A stretch of DNA of 64,000 nt, taken from Tricholomella constricta (taxonomy: Eukaryota > Basidiomycota > Agaricomycetes > Agaricales > Lyophyllaceae). The stretch spans positions 62,001 to 126,000 of the forward strand of contig JAACJP010000017.1 in NCBI GenBank assembly GCA_013368375.1, written 5' to 3'. Under the pieces are notes generated by a model. It had not been told where the DNA came from and made no database searches. It saw nothing but the letters and a program-made list of their open reading frames with translations. Of this stretch, positions 33,533 to 43,690 are shown piece by piece (the first letter of the stretch is position 1; each line of letters begins with the position of its first letter). The translations under genes and the position numbers were made by a program.

Positions 33533-35945
33533 GTTAAAGCCAAGTGTCAAAATACGAAAGTACCCTCTTCAGAACGTCTTCTGCGTGTTTACGCTCTACG
33601 AATCTAATGCGGAAGTCAGTAAATCTGTTTTTGTTTTTAAAAACAGCTTACCCGTGTGGTTCCCTTGGGTAGAGCACCAGTTGTGCGGCTTCCCTTCCTC
33701 TTTCCGCCGCACGCCTCTTGAGCCCCCGCCATAACCCTAATCCTTGGCTGACAGGTACCCTTTCGTCCTTCTCACCATGTAAAATGAGGACGGCTGTTGT
33801 AACTCCGGCGACACAATGTATCGGACTTGTCTTTCTGACAAATCGTTCCCGACCATCACTGTCCCACGGCGCGCTCTGCCCGATTTCAGTCTACGGAACC
33901 CGGTGAGATCTCGAAGATTCCTTCATTTCCGCGAAGCACACTGACCTCGAGTTCAGGTGACCCCGAATCCATGACCATCCCTTCCCAATTGGACACCCCA
34001 GCTCCTACGATCGCAGCTTTGAAGCGATTCTTCATTTTCGTGACACCCCATGCCGTCAGTGAGCCCCCTGTGATCAGCATTCCGTGAGGATGTTGAAACG
34101 CGGGTCTCGATATTTACTGACCATGGCTCCATCCTGCAACCCCCAATCTATCGGGATCTGCTAATCCTCGCCGGATTACTTCGTCGACCATACTTTCACA
34201 ATCTGGCCAGTCGTGTACACCGATACCTTGGCTCGCAGCGTGGGCAAAGTCGTGGCCGCGACCTTGACCTAGTGCATCGACGAATCAAATGGCAGGTCTC
34301 ATTGATGTCCGTGCCACTTACTTCCTCGATAATTGGGAGAAATCACCAAGTACCCTGCCAGGGCGAATAGCTCCCGCCAGTTGCAGAAATAAGGCATATA
34401 GTCTTGTAAACTTCCACGGTCAGCATCGCCCATCCATGACCGAACGTTCAACCTCACCAGGAATATCACGTCTGTAAATCTCATCAATCCTAATTCATCA
34501 ACATCGACAATTCCGAACCATAATTACCTGTACGGACCTCCATGGAGGAACAGCACGGTTGCTCGGGGCCCGTCAGACGCGTCATACCCGGGTGGATACC
34601 GAATCAAGCCGCTAAGGATGGCACCATCGCCTGATACCCATCGGATTACTTCCGTTGCAAAAAAGGGGGCGTCAGCCAGCCATTGGAGATGTGACGATAA
34701 CTGGAGCTTCGGAGACATCTCTCGCCCATCGTCAGCTACCCGGCGAGTCCAGACGTTGGGCGGTTCGTGGCGAATACCAGAGCTGAGCACGGCCGCGATG
34801 ACGTACGAGATGTTGCCGTCAGCGTCGACTACTGTCTTTGCATCCCATGCCCCAAACCATATCGCCTCTTGGTGCGTCGTAAAAATGGTGAGGCGGGTTT
34901 TGGCCTCTTGCGTTGCTTCGTCGATGGAAACGATGTCGATGTGCGTATCGACGTCCGAGCTTACTTCAACCGCGACAGCCGCTCCTGCTCCGTTCGAACC
35001 GATTCCAGCATCAACGATCCTCACGGCGTCCTCTGTCAGCCCGTACAGTCTGCCTGCGCTTGTCACCGACGGAAAGGGCTCATCTGCACGATTAGCAAAG
35101 AGAGCTCGCGCATCGAGGATATTGCTCGATTCATAATTCTGCAACGATATAATATGGCCAGAGGGCGTCCAAATGTTCTGGCCAGATGGTGAGCGCGGAT
35201 ATACTCCAAGGATGCGTGCATGTCCATGCCCCTTGATCGGGATGCTTTCCAACGTGACTTCGCGCTCAGTAAACTCGGACTCGCGGCCCATGCGCAACCT
35301 ATACAGTACCCGCGTGCTGTCTGCGCTCCATGTAAAGGACTCGATATAGCGATCCTTGCGCACTCCTTCCAACGTCCACGTCTCACCTGTCGCAAAGCTG
35401 TAAACTCGTAACCGCGCAAACGCTCCGATGATCCTCTCGTCACTAAAAGCTCTTGCATCGTCCTTTTCCTCGAGCTTTTTAGTTTCCTCCTCGGAAATGG
35501 AATCATCGCTGCTCGTGAAAGCAATGAACTGTCCATTGGGTGAGACGTCGAAGACTTGCACGCCCTTCTTCCCAAAATTCAACGCAACAGGAACTGGTTC
35601 TGTCGCGTTTCCATTGACATCCAGATCGAGGACATAAATGCAAGCCGCCTTTCCTGGGTTATGTCTGTCTGACAAGAAAACGATTCGCTGGCCGTCAGGG
35701 TGGAAGACGCCTGCTCTGTCGTTGAATGCCCCGTTCGTCAATGGCCGCGCGCTTTGTGGGACGTCTGTCGATGCAAGCCAGAGCTCCGATACGGAACGAC
35801 CAGCTCTATAAAATGGCTGGACTTGATATAGGATCATGGAACCATCCGGACTGATTCGTACGTCGCGGACCTTCGGCGACGACGCTATCTGAGCTGGCCA
35901 TGGAGAGTCTTCTGGGACTAGCAGGGTGCGATGAGGCGCCATCAT
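33533..35945 (-). CDS. S9 family serine peptidase (acylaminoacyl peptidase / prolyl oligopeptidase type)
   Basis: The N-terminal beta-propeller part has VRDVRISPDGSMILYQVQPF, GVFHPDGQRIVFLSDRHN, VFDVSPNGQFIAFTSSDD and IESFTWSADSTRVLYRLRMG. The alpha/beta-hydrolase part starts ATVLFLHGGPYRRDIPDYMP, followed by GYLVISPNYRGSQGRGHDFA. The nucleophile elbow is GVAGWSHGGSLTAWG (Ser). The acid is in LILHGEKDERVPVSQG (Asp) and the base in YPREPHGFVERKHAED (His), so the triad is complete. Exons after the long first one are joined by five introns; stop is at 33533. I prefer the Met at 35945 or 35942 because it gives about 700 residues, the family size, and leads directly into PEDSPWPAQIASSPK; the frame stays open to 36113. 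Substrate unknown; no signal peptide is seen, so it is likely cytosolic. Confidence 0.88.
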
Positions 35946-36629
35946 GAGCCGCTGAATGGATTGATAGACATGACGTTCACATTCGTGGTCTTTTAGACTC
36001 TCCGTGCGACTATGAACGGGGATCACACTTGACCTGCCATCACAACCCATGTGTCGTAGTGAGAATATGCCAGGTCGACTTGCTTTATTGAGGATTTCGT
36101 GACCACTGAACAATCTACGATTCGTTGTGCTATTTTAAAAGGCATTTCGCCTGTGCAAAAGATGCAATGGCTTTCTCACTCCTGCCGTCTAAATTTAGGG
36201 GGGCCTGGATATGTTTTTCTCGATAGGAGCGTTCGTGGGAGTCGTAGTTATCCGGGCTCGGATTTCACATCTGGAGTTGTGGAAAAAATCCGTTTCGAGT
36301 CTTTCGACCACGCGATTGTTTGGTGATGTCAATAAAAATAGCATGCGTGGTACAAAGTGTACGACGAGTGCATGTTCCTCGCCTTTTCAAGGTTCGTTCA
36401 CTGCGTTCTCAACATCGACGGACACGGGTTTGATTGCCTACAATTCAACTCTAGTTTGGTGGTGTACATAAGTGTACTACGGTCGCGTTATGAAAAGTTG
36501 TAGTTGTGTACGCGTTGTAAGTATATATTTTGTCTCTTGCGAATTGGTCAGGGTCCCTTGAGGCTTTGAAGCTTGACGAGCGCTTGACCTCCAACGTGGG
36601 CTGTATCCTCCCCCAGCCCCTTTTACATT
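35946..36629. other. Divergent intergenic region
   Basis: It includes upstream in-frame sequence of the peptidase (to 36113) that is probably leader. No other gene is supported. Confidence 0.45.
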
Positions 36630-39600
36630 ATGTCTGGGAGCAGGCGGCGGATGAACTTGAATCTAACAGTTGATCCTCCCAGTACGCCTCGACCACAAGT
36701 GTCTCAGCCCCAGTCTGCCACGGTCCAGTATCACTATCAGCCGTCATCTGACAACCTAGTGCCCCATCATCGCCCTGCAACTATTCCTTATGCTCAGCAA
36801 ACCTCATCTTGGCTATCGACGCATGCTCAACCAACGCCATATCTACTCCAGCAGGCCCCTTATTACGCAACCCTTCCAACTTCCAATGCCGCTACACCAA
36901 TGCCAATGCCAAACCCGGCAGCTAACGACTATCTCGTGGATAGATTCATAACGGCCATTACACCGCTTCTCTCCACTCATCAACAATCCACGTCTGCCAG
37001 GATCGATCAAATAGAGGTCGTCCTCGAAGAACTTTCCAGCCACGTCAAGCAGGTGAACGTCGATGCCCAGGCGCAGACGAAACAGCTAGCGGAGGCCATG
37101 CAGAAGGCATTTTTGACCCAGCAGGCAGGAGGTAAAGCGCTCAACAGCCGCATGGAGAAATTGGAAAAGGCTATCAAGTCAAGTTTTGATCGTGACGACC
37201 CCAAATCACTTTTGAATCGGCTAGAAACGATTTCGTTCGGTGTGGAGGAGCTTTTAGAACGTGCGAAAGATGCCCAAGCAGGTCCATGGTTGTTATCCTC
37301 CCTCGTTCAACTGGAATTAACTTTACAGTCCCAGACCAGTTTCTCCCCACTGCGACGGCGGTTGTGCCTTCCAAACAATATGCGGACGCTTCCCAGAACC
37401 CTATACAACACACCCCCTCCCCCCAGCCTACCCTCGTCGACCGTGCAACCAGCACAGTCCTCCAAGTATACACCGATACCGCCATTGGTTCTGATGCGCC
37501 AATGCCTGCGACACCACACCAGCAAACGCCTTCCCTAAGGCGTGACTTTGCCACGAGCCCTGTGCGGCACGCATACTCCAGCAAGGGCATGGACGGACGG
37601 ACGCCAGATCCCCCGGAAACACCACGACGATTCATGTCTGCGGGAGGTATGTTACCGTCAAGTGACAACGACTTGATTATGTATATGACAAATTTACCTA
37701 GTCGCAACTTCTCCGACCACAGAACTACCACGCTTGAGCATGGTAAGCTCACACCGCCATTCTTCTGATGCATTGACGCTTGGTGCGGCCCCTCACACAA
37801 ATCAATTTTTTGTGACTGATGATGTGTTTAGTGGGAGACACCACTTGTCCCGAAAACAGGTCCACCGTCGATTTGAACGAGCTCGGCGTCAGTCCGCGAT
37901 TGAAGCGGAAACGGACCAAAGTCGCACATATGAGTGGGGACGAAGGGGATATTGAGATGGAGCACGTCGAAGGCGCCCAAGGCAATACGGTGTTGGATAA
38001 CGAAAATTCGGATATTCAGAAGGACTTAAAGATGAGTTCGCACTTTACGTCGTCCCCGGCCATTTCGAGAAGCTTGTCTGCTGCCGATTGGTCTGATGGC
38101 GGTAAATAAACGACATTCCATGGGCCGTACCTTGTGAATAACGTCATCTTTCTTCCACGCAGCGCCCCACAACGCCGCCTCAGATGAAGGTATGTCCATC
38201 CCACCCCCCTCACAGCACCATATCACTCACCATGGTTTCAAATTGTAGGCTCAAACAATGATTCCGCTCTCCTGGCATTCCGTCCCGCCACTTCGCCCTC
38301 CGTCGCAAAGCGGTACAGCATCCTCAAAGGCGAACGGAACCCTTTCGATGATGGGACCGTCGCCTCTCTCCGGCATGACGCCCTCGGTGGCACCCACGCT
38401 GGGCCCAAGCCGTTGTCGCCCCAGCTACCTATCCAGCCGTTCTGTCCACGCCCGTCGATCTCTCCGCTTCCTTCGCCTGTAAGCTCACCATCACCACCGC
38501 CGGCCTCTGTTGGTAGGCGACCGAAATTTAGTAAAACGTCGGACGTCGGAGCAAGTCCTGTCCGTAGGACACCGTTTGTTGTTTCAAGTCCCTCGCGTGA
38601 GGCGGCAAGGTCTAGTCTAGTGCGTGAGGAGTCGGCGTCAAGCCCGGCGCAGGAGGTGTACCTGGGAAAACTAGCCTATGATGCATCAGTGTCGAGTCCA
38701 GGGCATACACCTCAGGAAATAAGCTCAGCCGATTTACAGTCAACCCCATATGTACCCACCGACGATCTCATACCCGATTCAGAATTGTCGGTGGCGCGTA
38801 TGATCACTGAGACTTTCGAGAGCCTTGAGCAACTCCACGCTGAGGTACCCGAGGTCGGACACCCACCACTTTTCCTTCCCGATCCGGAGTCCCATTCCCC
38901 CTCACCACAGCCTGCATACGATGTGGGCTCACCACCGCGCACACCGAAGCAACGGTCCAAGGCACCCCAACGGCGCATCATATCATCAAGTCCTTCTCCC
39001 ATTGCCACTCCCAAAACGTTTTCTCCCGTTATCATCTCTTCAATTAATAGGAATACACAAAATACGAAAGATCTGAGAACTATCGCGATAAAAAAGCCCT
39101 TGCTCGCGAAGCTCAAACCTCCCGCAACTTTCGCTTCTATTCCCATTCCTGCTGCCTACCCCAACTCTCCGCCTCTCAAAGAAGTATATGTGTCCTCGTC
39201 CCCTATATACATCTCCTCGCGCTCGCCCTCCCCGCTCTCTGAGCTATCTGAATCCGAGCCCGGTTCTGATTCCGATCCCGACGTCCGCATCATACCGCCG
39301 AAGAAAAAGAAGCCCAGAAAAGGCAAGGCCAAGGTTGAGCCCGTCGCGACCCCGCACATGTCGACCATGAAGGCGCCGCGCGTCGATTTAAAGAACAAGC
39401 TTCTGAAGTTCAAGACTCAGGACGGGCAGAGCGCGGCGGTTACAAGGGTCAAGAAGCGCAAGGTTAAGGAGTCGAAGCTGGAGGCGATGGAGCCGCCGTT
39501 GAAGCGCGCCCGGCAGAAGCTTGAAGACGAGGAAGAGGAGTGGCGGGGAAATGGGAAACGTCCAAGAAAGGTGGCAGCCGAGGTCGCGGCTCGGAGTGGT

Positions 39601-40540
39601 AAGGGAAAAGAGAAGGAGAAGGAAAAAAAGGGCAGTGGGAGCAAGGAGAAGAGTGGGACACCGGCATCTTCGACATCGAAAGGCGTGACGGGGAGGCTAC
39701 GGCAAAGGGCACCGCCAACCGGGTGCAAATGGCCGACAAAGAACATGACAGCAGATAAGAAGTTTGACCAACAGGTGCGTGGGATTTGGTCCGTGAGCGT
39801 GCATTTGTGTAGCTGATTTGCGCATTGACTGGACTTAGTTCGTCGAGTGCGATGTGTGATTATTTTTTTCTTCGAACGCGACGCGATAGCTGTGCTGATA
39901 CGCGGTGCCTTACATGACAGGTGCTTCTTGTGGTACCATTACGGCTGCGTTGGCATAATCGACTTGAAGGATGTCCGAATCAAGGGTGGAGAGCTCTTCA
40001 CGTGCCCTCCTTGCTCAGCCGGCGGGTCAGTCTTTTTCTATAATTTCACAGTCCGTAACGTCTTGCTGATCTGATTTTCAGTGCCAGTACGTTATTCCTG
40101 TTCAGGGGGAGCGCATGTTACTAGACTGCTCTTGACGTAGATCCGATGGTCGCAAGCAAAAATATTGTATGCGCACGCCCCGATTGTGGCCAGGAGGAGA
40201 AGCGCTCGGACGAATATTTCATGACGGGTATTGTGGGACGCTCAACGAAGATACAGGGCGGCAAGGGAAAAAGGTATATCTGGCTCGTCAAATGGGATGG
40301 GTACGTCGCTTCTTGAGTGGCTGCTCCTCCATGCTGAAATATGTCTTTACGTGGCGGACTAGTTACTCGATCAAAGACTGCACCTGGGAGGAGGAAGACG
40401 GGATGTCGGATCCCCAGAGTTTCATCCAGGACTTCAACGAGGCCGCGTCGTTGGAGGGCTTTGACCCAGAGGCGGACCAGCATTCGACGATTTTGTTACA
40501 GGAGGCTTTCAAAGGCGGATGGAAGGATCCTAACGCGTAG
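36630..40540 (+). CDS. Nuclear protein with PHD finger and chromodomain
   Basis: A chromatin reader is likely. The N-terminal part (MSGSRRRMNLNLTV) is Pro/Gln-rich with a coiled coil (IDQIEVVLEELSSHVKQVN and on to LEKAIKSSF). A long Ser/Pro-rich and basic middle has SELSESEPGSDSDPDV, PPKKKKPRKGKAKVE and RVKKRKVKESKLE. A PHD finger follows, built over introns: FVECDVCFLWYHYGC and GGELFTCPPCSAGG. After an extra Cys pair (VCARPDCGQEEK) comes a chromodomain: VGRSTKIQGGKGKRYIWLVK, WDGYSIKDCTWEEED, DPQSFIQDFNEAA. The aromatic cage residues Y, W and W are present. The frame requires a 5-nt exon at 40082-40086. The exon structure around 37648-37848 is unsure: skipping a candidate 41-nt exon keeps the frame. 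I do not know an exact yeast orthologue. Confidence 0.78.
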
Positions 40541-41094
40541 AAACTTGAGAGGCGACTTGCACGAATGCCTTCACGTGAATCTTTCTTGCTGTTTAATTTC
40601 TGCATGGCTCCGACTGTACATATCAATATCAGCTCTCCAGATGCTTATCATACATACAAACTTACTATCTTGCATTGCTCTTCAACCCCATATTATTACT
40701 AGTCGCCTAATGAGTATCTACATCTAAATACTAACTGCACTCACATTCACGTTGATGCACACTGGCAAGTGTTCTCCTATTCCTAGATCGCGACTTTTTA
40801 GCCCCGGCCTGCAGTACAAGCATGTACTTAATTGTAATTCATATGTGAGCCTCGGGCAGCTGGTGTTGTCCGAGTCTTTTAGACAATCTATACTAAGTGC
40901 ACGAGTGAGTATGCAGGAAGAAATATGTGTCGGCTGTGTGCAAGGCTTATGTGTATAGCGTGATATTGACGGCCTCTCGTGCTAGGCTGGAAAGAAGCCG
41001 TCCTTGGACCCAACGTCGACAGCATCACAGGGAGCAAGCTCCCCAACAGCTTCCCCAATAAGATATTATAAAATACATGCATATGGATAGAGCT
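40541..41094. other. Convergent intergenic region
   Basis: Two 3' flanks meet here. No gene or structured RNA seen. Confidence 0.5.
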
Positions 41095-42099
41095 CTAGAG
41101 CAGAATGACAGCAAGGAGAAGAATCATCAGAACGATAATGAGGATGATGATACACCATCCGCTGCCCTTCTCTTCGGACTGCCGCATAAATTTTCGCATT
41201 CGGCGCATGGCGCCATTCAGTTTTGAGTCTGTCTGGTCCACGCCCCGCTCAAGGTCATCAAGAAGTCTGCACAATGGTTCATAGGATGAACGGTGAGGTA
41301 TACGGGATAGGCGTACTCGTTATGCTCCACTATTTCCTGGCCCATAAGACCAGCTTGCTGGGCAAGCGTATGCAGCGTCCCTGCTATTGTATCGATAGTC
41401 CGGTCTTGCTCCTGTATTATTAGCTGCCGAGCCCTGTTAACATTATGCTTCCAAAGACGTCGAGGACCCGGTTCACCTGCTGTTCTTGCCGTGCCCATGC
41501 CCCCTGATGATCGTCCTCGTCCCCTATTTCTCGTTCGGGGGACGGTGACGCCAACCCGATTTTGGACCCAGCGCTCGGGACTGCGTGCGGTGGTATGTGT
41601 ATGGTACCGCCAGATATCTCGGCTCTCATGCTCTGAGCTTGCAAGCAAGGTTCCGTCAGTGATGCTAAAATGCAATGTGGTAGCGAGACGGGCGCACCTG
41701 TATCTCCTTCCACACGTCGCCTACATAGCGCCGCCGTCGTTGTACTTCCGCGTCGTCGAGACCGAACATTCGTGCATCAGTGGATTCCACTATCCTGTTA
41801 CATAAGTTGAAGCGAATTCGCGCCTTAGGTTACTTGCAGACGACGCACTTCACGCTTTCATCCAGGTCCTCCAAGTCAGCTTCCAGTGTGGCGAGTGTCG
41901 CTTTCAACTATGAGAACCAGGGTGAATTGAAAGAAAGCAGCGAGCAAGTTTAACACACCTCATTGAGAGCCCAGCTTAATTCTTCACTGTCGTCTCGTGC
42001 TGTACTCCGTATACGAAGGTAGGATGACTGTAGCTGCGCAGCTGTCTGTAGCGTTGCCTGAACTTCCTGTTCTACGGCATGGTATGGGTCCGTTGACAT
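41095..42099 (-). CDS. TLG1: Tlg1/syntaxin-6-type Qc-SNARE
   Basis: This tail-anchored SNARE would act in endosome-to-Golgi traffic. The syntaxin-6 N-terminal domain is clear: MSTDPYHAVEQEVQATLQTA, SEELSWALNELKATLATLEA, DLEDLDESVK. It is followed by RRRRYVGDVWKEIQ, a linker, the SNARE motif (LIIQEQDRTIDTIAGTLHTL, AQQAGLMGQEIVEHNELLDD, LERGVDQTDSKLNGAMRRM) and a C-terminal membrane anchor (CIIILIIVLMILLLAVILL). Exons join through short introns such as the one splitting HNE and LLDD. Aligned by spacing to syntaxin 6, the zero-layer Gln position is His here (VEHNE). The ending at 41095 is TAG right after the membrane segment, as expected for a tail-anchored protein. Confidence 0.87.
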
Positions 42100-42198
42100 C
42101 CCGGACTAGCTGTTTACGACGTAAATGAAAAGGTTATGTAGCCGTCGAGGGCGTGGACACAGGGTATGGTGAATTCAATGCGAGAGCACCGATTCGGT

Positions 42199-42206
42199 GA
42201 TCAAGT
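42199..42206 (+). repeat. Left target-site duplication, 8 bp
   Basis: GATCAAGT, identical to 42963-42970 on the other side of the inverted-repeat element. Confidence 0.85.
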
Positions 42207-42319
42207 CAAGGGGAGGGCACCGGGGAAGTCCGAGACGTCCTCCTCCCCCCTCGTCCTCCCGGACCCTTTTTTACGGGGTCCTCGTCCTAACGGGGAACCA
42301 TCCATATTGGGAAGCTCGC
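42207..42319 (+). repeat. Left terminal inverted repeat
   Basis: GC-rich repeat that is the reverse complement of 42849-42962 with small differences, including one in the C-run near 42250 and single changes near its inner end (ATATTGGGAAGCTCGC against ATATCGGGAAGCTTGC). Confidence 0.85.
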
Positions 42320-42848
42320 ATCATTATCGTTCGTCATTGTCAGTAATGCTACAAAATCTATGTTTTCAGCACATTAAAGGAGATTATTTCAAAACACTGC
42401 CACTGTTCATGGCTGCGTGGAAGACTGCGGAAAGTTGAAATCGGGTCAATTTGTCGTGTCGTCGTTGTTAGGCGTGGGGTCAGAAACGGTTTACACGGGA
42501 TGCGATGTTTCGCAGGCAGAGCGCGCATCTAGATACTGAAGAAGGGGATCATCCGATTGCTGTGGTCACTGGAGCGATAGGATCATACATAGCTGAAGCG
42601 TCCAAATCCAAGACAAAGGGAAGTGGTGCTGAGAGGATATCCAACATTAATTTCAAACGGAGAAACCTGGAGAATTAGGAAAATCGCACCACTTGGCAGC
42701 CAGCCAGTACCCTTCGGCACCTCTACCTTTTCCTCCCTGACCTCAGGCATCACCGAGATAGAAAGAATACTGGTTGGAGGCTAGTGGTACAAGAAAAATC
42801 AGGTATACATGTGCATTAGAGGTGCGTTGATAGCGTTGATCGCGCGTA

Positions 42849-42962
42849 CGCAAGCTTCCCGATATGGATGGTTCCCCGTTAGGACGAGGACCCCGTAAAA
42901 AAGGGTCCGGGAGGACGAGGGGGGGGGAGGACGTCTCGGACTTCCCCGGTGCCCTCCCCTTG
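42849..42962 (-). repeat. Right terminal inverted repeat
   Basis: Inverted partner of 42207-42319; its outer end is CCCTCCCCTTG followed by the duplicated GATCAAGT. Confidence 0.85.
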
Positions 42963-42970
42963 GATCAAGT
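42963..42970 (+). repeat. Right target-site duplication, 8 bp
   Basis: GATCAAGT, identical to 42199-42206. Confidence 0.85.
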
Positions 42971-43690
42971 TCAGACTTGATTCAAGGTTTGTGACAACTA
43001 CAGACAAATAGAGGCGAACGAAAAAGGAAACCCAGTCTCAAAGCTTATGTAAGCCTTCCAGGCTTCGGCTTCGGCTTCCGTCGTCCTGGTCCTTGAAAAC
43101 CGAATGCGGCGTGTCCTGACGCGTTGAGGCGCATGCGTATCGTCGCAGGGCATGGACTGTTTTACCCTGTTGACAATGATGATCGCAAGACTTCTTCTAG
43201 TGAGACCTCTGCAAGAACGTGGTTGCCCGGAAAACTCTTTTTAAAGCGCTCATGGGTTACTTGTGGCGACTTTCGATGAATACTGAATTATGTACATTGG
43301 CACAGCACCTGGAGCCCCGCGTTAATTTCAATTTGGCACATACAATTTGATTTCGGTGAATGAACGAATGAAATTTGTTTGCGAAGAGGTGGAGCCTGGC
43401 CGATACCAATAGTAACCCTGTTACATCAACTATTCCCGTTCAATGTATTTTATTACAGCGAAACTGTCCCGACCTCAACAAATGCAAAAGCTCGGAGTCT
43501 TAAGGAGATAGAAGTGTGCTTCCATTGAGTTTGAACAAGTATTTTGACAGAACACGAGCGTCGCACCGTCGCCTTGAATTAAACCAGTCGCGGAGCTGTT
43601 TCCTTTCGGCAATTTCCGAAGCCGCTTGTCTGCGCTTGGGCAGCCTGGTACCCTCTAAAAAGTTTTTGACCAAGACTGGCCCAGTCGATA
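42971..43690. other. Intergenic region upstream of NOP4
   Basis: No gene supported. A short GGCTTC tandem run lies near 43070. The stretch between the transposon and NOP4 would contain the NOP4 promoter. Confidence 0.5.

Larger units (their letters stand above)
42207..42962. mobile_element. Non-autonomous hAT-like DNA transposon (MITE-type), 756 bp
   Basis: The ends are inverted repeats of about 113 bp (42207-42319 and 42849-42962) that differ at only a few positions. Termini read CAAGGGGAGGGCACC, and both sides carry the same 8-bp direct repeat GATCAAGT. Eight-bp duplications and termini starting with CA and a purine-rich run fit the hAT superfamily. The about 530 bp between the repeats holds no transposase frame, so movement would need a transposase supplied elsewhere. 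It lies between the TLG1 and NOP4 start regions, about 100 bp upstream of the TLG1 ATG, where it could affect promoter function. The good match of the arms and the perfect duplication suggest a fairly recent insertion. Confidence 0.85.
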
